Shown here: one piece after another, positions 37,469 through 46,077 of the stretch
Layout of the letters: the number at the start of each line of letters is the position of its first letter
Numbering within the stretch: position 1 is the stretch's first letter
Origin: Dermabacter vaginalis
GTDB taxonomy: Bacteria; Actinomycetota; Actinomycetes; Actinomycetales; Dermabacteraceae
Length of the DNA stretch: 64,000 nt
Direction of reading: 5' to 3'
Assembly (NCBI RefSeq): GCF_001678905.1
Contig: NZ_CP012117.1
Location: 558,001-622,000 of the forward strand
The notes under the pieces: model-generated
The model's input: only the letters and a program-made list of their open reading frames with translations
What the model was told of the DNA's origin: nothing
Database searches by the model: none
Position numbers and translations under genes: made by a program

Positions 37469-37513
37469 CATAAGAATCGGGCCCCGCGCACTGCGCGGGG
37501 CCCGATTCTTATG
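37469..37513. terminator. bidirectional terminator between rplA and the POT transporter gene
   Basis: A perfect 22-bp inverted repeat (37469-37490 and 37492-37513) has a GC core, GGGCCCCGCGC, and AT-rich outer pairs. These outer pairs provide a T-rich tail on each strand. It sits between the convergent ends of rplA (37442) and the transporter gene (37532), so it probably serves both. Confidence 0.85.
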
Positions 37514-37531
37514 TGTGGATCGAGAGCGTCG

Positions 37532-39115
37532 TTATTTCGCGACCTTCACGCCCACATCGCGTGCGCCACTAAGCTCACGCTGATCCACGTCGTCCATCTT
37601 CGACTGCACCCACGGAGCGATCAGGAACATGATGATCGCGACCACGATCGTCACTGCACCGAGGCCGTAGTAATACACGGAGTCACCGAGATTTGCCCTC
37701 TTGACCTGGTCAATGATGACCGACGTGAGACCCATGCCGACGCTCGGCGCAAGGTACCAAAGGGTCATGGTCTGCGAGGCAAACTGCTTCGGTGCGAGCT
37801 TCGTGGTCACCGAAAGGCCCACCGGGTTCATGCACAGCTCGGCAACCGTCTGCACCACAAACACAAGACCGAGGTACCAGAACGGGGCAAGCATGCCCGC
37901 ACCCGGCCATGTTCCGAAGCCGTAGCCCATGAGCAATGCCGACAGCGCGATGATGACGAGAGAAAGCGCGAACTTTGCGGCCGTGTTCGGGAACTTGCCC
38001 TTGCGGCGTGTGAAGATCCACGCGATGACCGGCGAGAGCAGAAGCACCGCGGCTGGGTTGATCGACTGATAGATCTCGGGGGAGAGGTTGAGGCTGCCGA
38101 TCGTGCGGTCCGTATTATTTTCGGCGAAGAACGCCATCTTGCCGGCCGCCTGCTCGAAGATCACGACGAACAGGATCTGACCGACCCACAATGGCAAGAA
38201 CGCGCCGAGGTGCGTGCGCTCCTCAGCGGTGACCTTGGAGCTCTTAAACATCGTGAGGAAGTAGTAGGCGCTCATCACGAGTGCGAAGGCGAACAGCGAG
38301 TAGGCAATCGCCGAGTGCAACTCGCCGAGAAGGGCGTTGAAACCAAGAACGAGCAGGGTCGCGATGACCACAACTCCGAGGCCACCAAGGGCGAGACGCG
38401 CGCCTTCGCCCTTCTGGAGCGGGTTCGGGATGCGGTAGGCGAATTCGCCGAGCTTGTGGCGACCGTAGAAGAACGATACGAGAGCGAGCGCCATACCGAC
38501 GGCAGCGGCAAGGAAGCCCACGTGGTAGCCGAAGTGGCCGCGCAAGAAGCCCACGATGAGCGGCGCGACAAGCGAGCCGACGTTGACCGACATGTAGAAG
38601 TACTGGAAGCCGGCATCGCGCCTCGGGTCGTCTTCGTCGTAGAGGCCGCCCACGATGGTTGCGAGGTTTGGCTTGATGAGGCCGGTACCGATCGCAATGC
38701 AGATAAGACCCGACCACGACGTGATCGCGGCAGGGAATGCCAGCAGCACGTGGCCGAGCATGATGACCGAACCGCCGATAAGCCCCGAGATCCACGGCCC
38801 GAGGATGCGATCGGCGATGATGCCGCCCGGGATCGTCATGAGGAGCACCGCGGCGCCGTAGGCCGACACGATGACCTGACCGGCGGTATCGGAAAGCCCG
38901 AGACCCTGGTGAGCGGCGACATCGGTGAGGAAGTACAGCAGGATCGCGCGCATGCCGAACCAGCTGAAGCGTTCCCACATCTCTACCTGAAGCATCCAGG
39001 GCAGGCCGCCAGGGTGGCCGATGAAGGATTTATCGTTCTTGGAGGGGCCCGTGCGTAGTTCCGAGGGCCGGTACTTGTAGACCGCTGAATCTTGTGCGGA
39101 CGGATTGGTCGTCAT
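37532..39115 (-). CDS. POT/PTR family proton-dependent peptide transporter
   Basis: The ATG at 39115 has AAGGA 8 nt upstream and gives 527 residues. The proton-coupling motif region VEMWERFSWFGMRAILLYF (ExxERF) and the PTR2 signature FYMSVNVGSLVAP are present, with 12 to 14 membrane helices. It imports di- and tripeptides with protons. It lies in the stretch that separates rplKA from rplJL, on the opposite strand. The substrate range cannot be read from the sequence. Confidence 0.92.
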   Translation of the reverse strand: MTTNPSAQDSAVYKYRPSELRTGPSKNDKSFIGHPGGLPWMLQVEMWERFSWFGMRAILLYFLTDVAAHQGLGLSDTAGQVIVSAYGAAVLLMTIPGGIIADRILGPWISGLIGGSVIMLGHVLLAFPAAITSWSGLICIAIGTGLIKPNLATIVGGLYDEDDPRRDAGFQYFYMSVNVGSLVAPLIVGFLRGHFGYHVGFLAAAVGMALALVSFFYGRHKLGEFAYRIPNPLQKGEGARLALGGLGVVVIATLLVLGFNALLGELHSAIAYSLFAFALVMSAYYFLTMFKSSKVTAEERTHLGAFLPLWVGQILFVVIFEQAAGKMAFFAENNTDRTIGSLNLSPEIYQSINPAAVLLLSPVIAWIFTRRKGKFPNTAAKFALSLVIIALSALLMGYGFGTWPGAGMLAPFWYLGLVFVVQTVAELCMNPVGLSVTTKLAPKQFASQTMTLWYLAPSVGMGLTSVIIDQVKRANLGDSVYYYGLGAVTIVVAIIMFLIAPWVQSKMDDVDQRELSGARDVGVKVAK

Positions 39116-39479
39116 CGATAAATCCTTGCTTTGTCGATCTCCTGAGGACCGCGTGTAGCGGGCGAGGGGCGGCCGGCGCACGGGTTGTGGCCGGGGTGGC
39201 GCGGGGTGTGCGCCGTGTTTCGTCCATGACATCAGACCTCGAGTACGCGGCCCGGGTCAGAAATGGGAAAAAACGTGATCGCCGCAACTACCGATCCGGA
39301 TGATCGGAAAGATAAGAGGAGTAGGGACCTAGGGCACGGGAAAGAAGGGCACACAGAGGGAATGGTCCGGTCACGTCATTGACGAAAAATTTGGGCGGGC
39401 GGGCCCGTATTATCAGAGGAATAGAGACCCACGGAACGTGTGTGGACCACTCTTGGAAGGCACCCGAAAGGAAAACTCG
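39116..39479. other. 364-nt intergenic region with divergent promoters not resolved
   Basis: The gap lies between the divergent transporter and oxidoreductase genes. I see a short perfect palindrome CCGATC-CGGAT-GATCGG at 39291-39307, a possible operator or small hairpin. TTGACG at 39379 and TATTAT at 39408 are 23 bp apart, too far for a standard promoter. No open frame with coding character was found. Confidence 0.5.
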
Positions 39480-40661
39480 TTGAGGCAGAGCACAGATCTT
39501 CGAGTGGGGGTGGTGGGCTTCGGTGCCCGCGGCCCTCTCGCGCGTCACGCACATAAGCCGGGTGAAGGCTCCCGCGTGTCGGTCATCGCGGATCCCTCCG
39601 AGCGAGGCAAAGCGAAAGCACGCGAAATTATCGGCGAGGACGTACGCACCGTAGACACGGTTGACGATCTCCTTTCGGGCGGTGACGTGGACGCGGTGAT
39701 GATCCTTGCCCCCGATAATCTGCACGCCCCGATTGCGCTGAAGACGCTTGAGGCGCGCATTCCCACATTTACCGAAAAGCCCATGGCAATTTCGGTCGAG
39801 GATGCCGATGCAATGTTGAACCTCGCGTATGAGAAACGCGCGCGCCTGTACGTGGGGCACAACATGCGCCACATGCCGGTGATCCGGCAAATGAAAGACA
39901 TGATCGAGCAAGGAAAGATTGGGCGAGTGCGTGCCATCTGGTGCCGCCACTTCGTGGGCGCCGGCGGCGATTTCTACTTCAAGGACTGGCACGCTGAGCG
40001 AGCGCGCGCCTTCTCCCTCCTGCTGCAGAAAGGCGCGCACGATATCGATGTGATCCACTGGCTCGCCGGCGGGTATACCCGGCGTGTATCGGGGATCGGG
40101 GGCCTCGAGGTCTACGGTGACATCGAGGATCGCCGGGATAATTCGGATCGTCTTATGGGGGACTGGTTCGATGCGGAAGTCTTCCCACCATCGAGGCAAA
40201 AAGAGCTCAATCCCGTGATCGATGTCGAGGACATCTCGATGCTGCACATGATGCTCGACAACGGCGTGTACGCCTCCTATCAGCAGTGCCACTTCACTCC
40301 GGATTATTGGCGCAACTACACGGTGATCGGTGACGAGGGGCGCCTCGAAAACATGGGGGATCGTGCTGGTGACCAGATTTTTCTGTGGAATTCGCGGCAC
40401 TCGGGGGCGGGACGCCCGGATGAGGTGGAAGTGATCGCGAGGGCCGACGGTGGCCACGGCGGAGCAGACCCCAGGCTTATCGCGGAATTCCTCGAATTTG
40501 CGAGGAGCGGTGGCCTTACAGATGTGTCGGTTCTTGCTGCACGTGAGGCCGTTGCCACGGGCGTGTACGGGGCTCTTTCGATCCGCGCGGGCGGGCACAT
40601 GCTTGACGTTCCACCCGTGCCAGCGCGCGTACGCGAGTATTTCGACTCGGGGCAGTCCTAG
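39480..40661 (+). CDS. Gfo/Idh/MocA family oxidoreductase
   Basis: The TTG at 39480 is preferred because AAAGGA lies 8 nt upstream; a GTG at 39438 has no such site. The protein is 393 residues. The N-terminal Rossmann fold has RVGVVGFGARG, and FTEKPMAIS carries the catalytic lysine of the family. HDIDVIHWL follows in the C-terminal domain. Members oxidise or reduce sugars and inositols with NAD(P). The substrate is unknown. It stands alone between divergent and convergent neighbours. Confidence 0.88.
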   Translation: MRQSTDLRVGVVGFGARGPLARHAHKPGEGSRVSVIADPSERGKAKAREIIGEDVRTVDTVDDLLSGGDVDAVMILAPDNLHAPIALKTLEARIPTFTEKPMAISVEDADAMLNLAYEKRARLYVGHNMRHMPVIRQMKDMIEQGKIGRVRAIWCRHFVGAGGDFYFKDWHAERARAFSLLLQKGAHDIDVIHWLAGGYTRRVSGIGGLEVYGDIEDRRDNSDRLMGDWFDAEVFPPSRQKELNPVIDVEDISMLHMMLDNGVYASYQQCHFTPDYWRNYTVIGDEGRLENMGDRAGDQIFLWNSRHSGAGRPDEVEVIARADGGHGGADPRLIAEFLEFARSGGLTDVSVLAAREAVATGVYGALSIRAGGHMLDVPPVPARVREYFDSGQS

Positions 40662-40680
40662 CTCGCACCGCCTAGCAATC

Positions 40681-40717
40681 ATGAAGGGTGGCCCCGCCAA
40701 GCGGAGCCACCCCTCAT
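40681..40717. terminator. hairpin between convergent oxidoreductase gene and adhE
   Basis: The arms ATGAAGGGTGGCCCCGC and GCGGAGCCACCCCTCAT pair with two mismatches around a CAA loop. It occupies the 80-nt space between the two convergent genes. There is no strong T-run on either side, so its efficiency as a terminator is uncertain. Confidence 0.6.
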
Positions 40718-40741
40718 GCACTCAGGTGGAGAGCCTTTCGA

Positions 40742-43357
40742 CTACTTCGCGTGCGTCTCGCTGTAGTTGAGCTCGCCCTCGAACGCGTCGCGGATGAGCG
40801 CCTTGAGTTCGCTCACGAGCGGCTGCTTCGGGTTCGCGGGCGTGCACTGATCCTCGTAGGCGCGATCGGCGAGAGTGTCGATCGTCTTCTCGAGGTGCTC
40901 GATCGTGGCGCCGTTCGCCTTGAGCGACATCTCGATGCCGATATCCTCGGCGAGTTCGGTGACGGCCTTGACGAGCGAGGCAACGCCCTCCTCCGTGGTC
41001 TTCGCCGGGAGGTTGAGCGCGCGGGCGATTTCGGCGAAGTCTTCGTCGGCACGGAACGATTCATACTTCGGGAAGAGCGCGTGCTTGACGGGCTTCTTCG
41101 CGTTGTAGTTGATCACGTGCGGGAGGAAGATCGCGTTCGTGCGGCCGTGGGCGAGGTTGAACTCGGCACCGACCTTGTGCGAAAGCGAGTGCACGATGCC
41201 GAGGAAGGCATTCGCGAACGCGATGCCTGCCATCGTCGACGCGTTGTGCATGTTTTCCTTGGCCTCGCGGTCGCCCTCCAGAACGGACTTGCGGAGGTTC
41301 GCGAAGATCATTTGGATCGCGCGGAGCGAAAGTCCCTTCGTGTAGTCCGAAGCCATGGTCGACACGTACGACTCAATCGCGTGGGTGAGCGCGTCCATGC
41401 CCGAATCCGCGGCGGTGCGCGCGGGAACGGTATCCACGAACTGCGCGTCGGCGATCGCGACGTCAGGCAGGATCGCGTAGTCGGCGATCGGGTACTTCAC
41501 GTGGTTCTCGGAGTCGGTGATGACCGCGAACGGGGTGCACTCCGAGCCGGTGCCCGAGGTCGTCGGGATCGCGACGAAGCTTGCTTTTTCACCGAGCTTC
41601 GGGAACGTGTAGGTGCGCTTGCGGATATCGAGGAACTTCTGCTTCATGCCGAAGTAGGAGGCATTGCCATCCTCGTAGAACATCCACATGCCCTTCGCGG
41701 CGTCCATGGCGGAGCCGCCACCGAGAGCGATGATCGTGTCGGGCTTGAACTGGTTCATCTGCTCAACGCCGCGGAATACGGTGTCCGAGCTCGGGTTGGG
41801 CTCGACATCCGAGAAGATCTGGTACTGGATCGGGTTGCGGCGTTCACGGAGCTGCTCGAGAACGATGTCAACGTAACCGAACTGCACCATGCCCGGGTCG
41901 GTCACGATGAAGGCGCGGTTGATGCCTTCCATATCGCGCAGGTACTGGGTGGAGTAGCGCTCGAAGTAGGTCTTCGGGACCTTGAACCACTGCATGTTGT
42001 TACGACGCTCCGCAATTCGCTTGATGTTGATCAGATCGATGGCCGACACGTTGCGCGACACCGAGTTGTGGCCGTAGGAGCCACAGCCGAGGGTGAGCGA
42101 GGGGATGAGGCCGTTGTAGATGTCGCCGATGCCGCCCTGCGAGCTCGGGGAGTTCACGACGATGCGGCACGCGCGCATGGCGATGCCGTATTCGCGCTCT
42201 TGCTGCTCGTCGCGCGTGTGGATCACGGCGGTGTGGCCGAGACCGCCGTGCTCAAGGAGCTGGTTGGCAAGGTCGAAGCCCTCGGCGGCGTCCCTGACGA
42301 CCTTGTAGCCGAGCACGGGCATGAGCTTTTCTTGGCTGAACGGGTGGTCCTTGCCCACGCCGTCGATCGGCACGAGAAGAACCTTCGTGTCGGCGGGAAC
42401 GTTGAGGCCCGCACCTTCAGCGATCTTGAGAGCGCTCGAACCCACGAGTGCCGGGTTGACGCCGCCCTTCTCGGTGATCATGAACTTCTCGAGCTTTGTG
42501 CGCTCGGTCTTGTTCAGGAAGTAGCCACCGTACTTTTCGAACTCGGCGACGAATTCCTTGTTGATGTCGGTGTGCACGAGGACGCTCTGCTCGGAGGCGC
42601 AGATCATGCCCGAATCGAAGGTCTTCGAGAGAAGAAGATCATTGACGGTGCGCGTGATCTTCGCGGTCTTGTCGACATAGACGGGAACGTTACCGGGGCC
42701 AACGCCGAGAGCGGGCTTGCCGGTCGAGTATGCGGCCTTGACCATGCCCGAGCCGCCCGTGGCGAGAACGAGGGCAACCTTGTCGTGGTTCATGAGCAGG
42801 CCGGTCGCCTCGAGCGAGGGTGTCTCGATCCACTGGACGCAGTTTTCGGGAGCGCCAGCTTCGACGGCCGCTTCGTACACGACGCGAGCGGCGTGAGCGG
42901 AGCTTTCCTGCGCACTCGGGTGGAACGCGAAGATGATCGGGTTGCGAGTCTTAAGCGCGATGAGCGACTTGAAGATTGTGGTCGAGGTCGGGTTGGTCGT
43001 CGGGGTCACGCCCGCGATGACGCCCACGGGCTCGGCAACCTCGATGACACCGCGGGTCTTGTCCTCGTGGATGATGCCCACGGTTTTATCGTGCTTGATC
43101 GAATTCCAGATGTATTCCGAAGCGAAGATGTTTTTGATGATCTTGTCTTCGTACACACCGCGCCCCGTTTCCTCGACAGCGTGCTTGGCGATCGCCATGT
43201 GCTGGTCGAGTGCGGCGAGTGCCGCGTGGTGCACGATGTGGTCGACCTGCTCCTGAGTGAAGTCGCGGAACTCCGTGAGCGCGGTAGCGCCCTTATCGGC
43301 GAGGGCGTCGATCATCGCTTGGGTGTCGACATCGGGCGTAGCTTTGGCATCTGCCAT
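40742..43357 (-). CDS. adhE: bifunctional acetaldehyde-CoA/alcohol dehydrogenase AdhE
   Basis: The protein is 871 residues from the ATG at 43357; an ATG at 43369 abuts the ribosome binding site. The N-terminal aldehyde dehydrogenase domain includes DSGMICASEQSV with the catalytic cysteine. The C-terminal iron-dependent alcohol dehydrogenase has GGGSAMDAAKGM, DSGMDALTHAIESYVS and the metal ligands in AHGRTNAIFLPHV. It reduces acetyl-CoA to acetaldehyde and then ethanol, restoring NAD during fermentation. With xfp it indicates anaerobic growth on sugars. Confidence 0.97.
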   Translation of the reverse strand: MADAKATPDVDTQAMIDALADKGATALTEFRDFTQEQVDHIVHHAALAALDQHMAIAKHAVEETGRGVYEDKIIKNIFASEYIWNSIKHDKTVGIIHEDKTRGVIEVAEPVGVIAGVTPTTNPTSTTIFKSLIALKTRNPIIFAFHPSAQESSAHAARVVYEAAVEAGAPENCVQWIETPSLEATGLLMNHDKVALVLATGGSGMVKAAYSTGKPALGVGPGNVPVYVDKTAKITRTVNDLLLSKTFDSGMICASEQSVLVHTDINKEFVAEFEKYGGYFLNKTERTKLEKFMITEKGGVNPALVGSSALKIAEGAGLNVPADTKVLLVPIDGVGKDHPFSQEKLMPVLGYKVVRDAAEGFDLANQLLEHGGLGHTAVIHTRDEQQEREYGIAMRACRIVVNSPSSQGGIGDIYNGLIPSLTLGCGSYGHNSVSRNVSAIDLINIKRIAERRNNMQWFKVPKTYFERYSTQYLRDMEGINRAFIVTDPGMVQFGYVDIVLEQLRERRNPIQYQIFSDVEPNPSSDTVFRGVEQMNQFKPDTIIALGGGSAMDAAKGMWMFYEDGNASYFGMKQKFLDIRKRTYTFPKLGEKASFVAIPTTSGTGSECTPFAVITDSENHVKYPIADYAILPDVAIADAQFVDTVPARTAADSGMDALTHAIESYVSTMASDYTKGLSLRAIQMIFANLRKSVLEGDREAKENMHNASTMAGIAFANAFLGIVHSLSHKVGAEFNLAHGRTNAIFLPHVINYNAKKPVKHALFPKYESFRADEDFAEIARALNLPAKTTEEGVASLVKAVTELAEDIGIEMSLKANGATIEHLEKTIDTLADRAYEDQCTPANPKQPLVSELKALIRDAFEGELNYSETHAK

Positions 43358-43432
43358 GAGCGTGTCCATCCTTTTCTGGCGGGTGGAGTGAATAGGGAAG
43401 TACGTCGTTGTGCTTCAAACCTACGTGGCCGA

Positions 43433-43445
43433 TGTGATGCACACA
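43433..43445. promoter_or_regulatory. possible operator in adhE leader
   Basis: TGTGATGCACACA contains TGTG-ATG-CACA symmetry. It lies just downstream of the inferred adhE transcription start, where a repressor would block elongation. The spacing does not match the Rex or CRP consensus, so the regulator is unknown. Confidence 0.25.
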
Positions 43446-43460
43446 ACCGCGGCAACTACG

Positions 43461-43489
43461 AATATAGAACAAGCAAAAGTGCTGGTCAT
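43461..43489 (-). promoter_or_regulatory. candidate adhE promoter
   Basis: On the minus strand ATGACC (43484-43489) and TATATT (43461-43466) are 17 bp apart. Both fit the vegetative sigma factor consensus moderately well. The predicted leader is about 95 nt long to the AdhE start. Confidence 0.5.
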
Positions 43490-43849
43490 GAAGGGGGTTC
43501 GTCGTAGTGCGAAGTTTTGGCGTTGGAGGTTGAATCCGGCGTGGCGTGGCGGGCGTCGAACCCGGTCACAAACCCCATCCTAGTACCCTAGGGGCATAAG
43601 GTCCCCGTTTTACCTGCGTGTTTGTTGAGACCATAAAACCTGGGAGAAGTTGGACTTTGGGCTCAAGTTTGAAGATAGGCTTTTTGGCTCGGTAACGAGT
43701 CGGTAGGGGTTCGACGGTCGCCAGGGGATATTGGTCCCCTTTTCGTAAGTGTGGGCTGATTCACCCTCGGGTTTCGGGCAGTAAGTCTGTGGGAGGGATC
43801 ACCGCATACGGGGTTTTGCTGCGGGGTGTGTGCGAGTAGAGTTGAAGTC
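43490..43849. other. non-coding region between adhE promoter and L10 leader
   Basis: No coding frame is visible here. A short hairpin GGGGA-TATTGG-TCCCC at 43724-43739 is followed by TTTTC and could be a small terminator or leader structure. The rplJ promoter must lie here. A weak pair, TTGCTG at 43816 and TAGAGT at 43837, has only a 15-bp spacer. I do not call it. Confidence 0.4.
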
Positions 43850-44026
43850 ACCGAAGACCGCCGGTCGTCGCCCTGCCATCAGGGGGACCGAAAGCTTTCA
43901 CCGTGGTGAAGCGACCTGCGCAGGTGCTCAAGAAACGATACGCGTACTTCCGCGTGTCCAAGCCTTGACCCCTGCGGTCAGGGCTTTTTTCATGATTGAA
44001 GCTTTCAGGCCGGCCTCGAGACCTCT
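43850..44026 (+). ncRNA. ribosomal protein L10 leader
   Basis: The leader of rplJ starts with CCGAAGACCGCCGGTCGTCG and later holds GGTGAAGCGACCTGCGCAGG, resembling the actinobacterial L10 leader. In that element the L10(L12) complex binds its own mRNA. The exact ends are approximate. The element precedes the rplJ ribosome binding site GGAAGGAGG. The call rests on position and sequence resemblance; a covariance model search would settle it. Confidence 0.65.
43961..43990 (+). terminator. attenuator-like hairpin in the rplJ leader
   Basis: AGCCTTGACC (43961-43970) pairs with GGTCAGGGCT (43976-43985) through a 5-nt loop and runs into TTTTTT. This is the form of an intrinsic terminator. It lies about 50 nt before the rplJ ATG, inside the leader, and suggests that L10 could control transcription of rplJL by attenuation. 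Confidence 0.7.
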
Positions 44027-44038
44027 GGAAGGAGGGCC

Positions 44039-44554
44039 ATGGCGAGGCCTGACAAGGCAGCTGCCGTTGCTGAGCTTACGGAACTGTTCCGTGAGTCGAA
44101 CGCGGCAATTCTGACCGAGTACCGCGGGCTGAGCGTTGACCAGCTCAAGACGCTGCGTCGTTCGCTCGGTGCCGATACCACCTACGCCGTGGTAAAGAAC
44201 ACGCTCGCCGCTATCGCGGCCCGGGAAGCCGGGATTGATTCCCTCGAAGGTGACCTGAACGGCCCCACCGCGATTGCGTTCATTAAGGGTGAGCCGGTTG
44301 AACCGGCCAAGGCCCTGCGTGACTTTGCCAAGGACAACCCCATGCTGGTCGTCAAGTCCGGTTACTTTGAGGGCAACCCCCTCACGGCTGACGACGTTGA
44401 GAAGCTTGCCGATCTCGAATCGCGCGAGGTTCTTCTTGCCAAGACTGCCGGTGCCCTCAAGGCATCGATGTCGAAGGCTGTTTTCGTTCTCGCTGCGCCG
44501 CTTACCAAGGCTGCGCGCACCGTGGACGCCCTGCGTGCCAAGAACGAGGGCTGA
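44039..44554 (+). CDS. rplJ: 50S ribosomal protein L10
   Basis: This 171-residue protein has [18 protein letters not shown] and [15 protein letters not shown], typical of L10. L10 anchors the L7/L12 dimers on the ribosome stalk, and with them controls its own operon. The ATG follows GGAAGGAGGGCC. rplL lies 117 nt downstream. Confidence 0.98.
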   Translation: MARPDKAAAVAELTELFRESNAAILTEYRGLSVDQLKTLRRSLGADTTYAVVKNTLAAIAAREAGIDSLEGDLNGPTAIAFIKGEPVEPAKALRDFAKDNPMLVVKSGYFEGNPLTADDVEKLADLESREVLLAKTAGALKASMSKAVFVLAAPLTKAARTVDALRAKNEG

Positions 44555-44671
44555 GGCGTCGAGTCTCATCCCGAGGCGTCATGCACGCGCTCGGCACAAC
44601 CTTTTACACAAACACTCGGCGCACATGCGCCAGACACCTGCGGGTGTCGCTTGACAGGAAGGACTAGCCCC

Positions 44672-45058
44672 ATGGCTAAGCTCACCAACGAAGAGCTCAT
44701 CGAAGCTTTCAAGGAAATGACCCTCATCGAGCTCTCCGAGTTCGTGAAGCAGTTCGAAGAGGTCTTTGATGTGACCGCTGCTGCCCCCGTTGCTGTTGCC
44801 GCTGCAGGCGGTGCCGCCGGTGGCGAGGCTGCCGCTGCTGAGGAAAAGGACGAATTCGACGTCATCCTCGAGTCGGTCGGTTCGGCCAAGATCGCCGTCA
44901 TCAAGGAGGTGCGCGCTCTCACGGGTCTCGGCCTCAAGGAGGCGAAGGACCTCGTCGATGGCGCTCCCAAGCCGGTTCTCGAGGCTGCTTCGAAGGAAGA
45001 CGCCGAGAAGGCCAAGGAGCAGCTCGAGGGCGCTGGCGCAACCGTCACCCTCAAGTGA
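44672..45058 (+). CDS. rplL: 50S ribosomal protein L7/L12
   Basis: The ATG at 44672 follows AGGAAGGA at 44656-44663, and 128 residues result. The N-terminal dimer domain ([16 protein letters not shown]) and the Ala/Gly/Glu hinge come first. The C-terminal domain [19 protein letters not shown] binds elongation factors. The gene is followed at once by a strong terminator, so transcription does not simply run into rpoB. Confidence 0.98.
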   Translation: MAKLTNEELIEAFKEMTLIELSEFVKQFEEVFDVTAAAPVAVAAAGGAAGGEAAAAEEKDEFDVILESVGSAKIAVIKEVRALTGLGLKEAKDLVDGAPKPVLEAASKEDAEKAKEQLEGAGATVTLK

Positions 45059-45086
45059 TCTCCGCGCTCTAAGCGCACTTCATAGC

Positions 45087-45124
45087 CGAAAAGGCCACCC
45101 CGCGCGGGGTGGCCTTTTCGTTTT
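45087..45124 (+). terminator. intrinsic terminator of rplJL
   Basis: A perfect 34-bp palindrome (45087-45120) with the core GGCCACCCCGCGCGGGGTGG is flanked by A-runs and T-runs and followed by TTTTC. It lies 28 nt after the rplL stop and is the clearest terminator in the window. Confidence 0.92.
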
Positions 45125-45207
45125 CTCCATAGAAGTGTGAAGCGCCTCTCAATAACACTTGGTAGGGTGTGCCGTGATTCCACCCCCACATCCCTCAAGG
45201 AGTCGAC

Positions 45208-46062
45208 ATGACCCCCACCTCTCCCGCCTTGACCCGCGCCGCGCGAGGCGTCGCTGCATTGCTCCTTGCCACCTCCCTCGCTGGCTGCGGGGCGCTCGGG
45301 AGCAGCGTCGCTAAGAAGAACGAATCCTCTCCCGCGGCCTCCACTTCGACCTCGAGTGAAGGCTCTGTCGAGCCCAGCGAGGAGGCGAGTAGCGATCCAA
45401 GCGATACGTCGAGCGCCACGCCGGGGGACACCTCTTCTACGACTCCCACCGGCGATGAAAGCGGCCCTGCAGCTCAAGGGGAGGAGCAGCCGGCCGGCGA
45501 GCCTGATGCGCCCGCGACCTGGCTTGCGAATACCCCGTACGTCCCCCTCGAAGGTATCGACAGCGTGACAGTTGACGGTGTTTATGGGGGCGCGACCGCC
45601 GGCAACACGTTCACGCTGAGCTTCACCTTCGACCACCCGAATGCTTCGCAAGCGTGCATCGATGCTGTCGCCGCAGTGAATAAGATCGAAATTCCCATCC
45701 AGCAGATGGCGGTCGCAAAATACGAAGGAAACTTTAAGGCGTTCGACCCCTCATCGATCGCTCCAACGATTCAAGCCGCCGCCGTTCTGAGCGATGAGGA
45801 CCTCAACCTCATGGACGCCTACAACGACATCCTCGCCGAATGCGCGAATACCCCCGGTGAGCCAGCATCGGTCGTGGAAAAGCTTCCCGATCACGAGGGG
45901 CTGCACGTGCAGCTTGGATCCGCGGACCTGATCCTCGCCGGCAAGTCCCACGGCAATCGCCACATTTGGATGATCCTTGCGAATGTCGAGCCTGAGCAAG
46001 CCAAAACCTATATCGATGCCCAAATCGATCTTTTTGATCGCACCGTGACGAACGCCGCCTGA
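45208..46062 (+). CDS. lipoprotein of unknown function, paralogue 1
   Basis: This 284-residue protein has a type II signal with lipobox SLAGC and a long Ser/Thr/Glu-rich linker (residues about 33-95). A C-terminal domain of ~180 residues follows. CAAGGAG precedes the ATG. The domain has blocks shared with the next gene: LSDEDLNLMDAYNDI, LHVQLGSADLILAGKS and YIDAQIDLFDR. I do not recognise the family. It should sit on the outer face of the membrane. A role in binding or sensing is a guess. It lies right after the rplL terminator. Confidence 0.75.
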   Translation: MTPTSPALTRAARGVAALLLATSLAGCGALGSSVAKKNESSPAASTSTSSEGSVEPSEEASSDPSDTSSATPGDTSSTTPTGDESGPAAQGEEQPAGEPDAPATWLANTPYVPLEGIDSVTVDGVYGGATAGNTFTLSFTFDHPNASQACIDAVAAVNKIEIPIQQMAVAKYEGNFKAFDPSSIAPTIQAAAVLSDEDLNLMDAYNDILAECANTPGEPASVVEKLPDHEGLHVQLGSADLILAGKSHGNRHIWMILANVEPEQAKTYIDAQIDLFDRTVTNAA

Positions 46063-46077
46063 CCGGTGAGGATTTTC

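Noticed and set aside
39379-39413. TTGACG and TATTAT as a promoter for the oxidoreductase gene
   Set aside because: The spacer is 23 bp, well outside the 16-19 bp range.
43433-43445. Rex binding site upstream of adhE
   Set aside because: Rex sites have TGTGA and TCACA halves with wider spacing. Here the halves are 3 nt apart.
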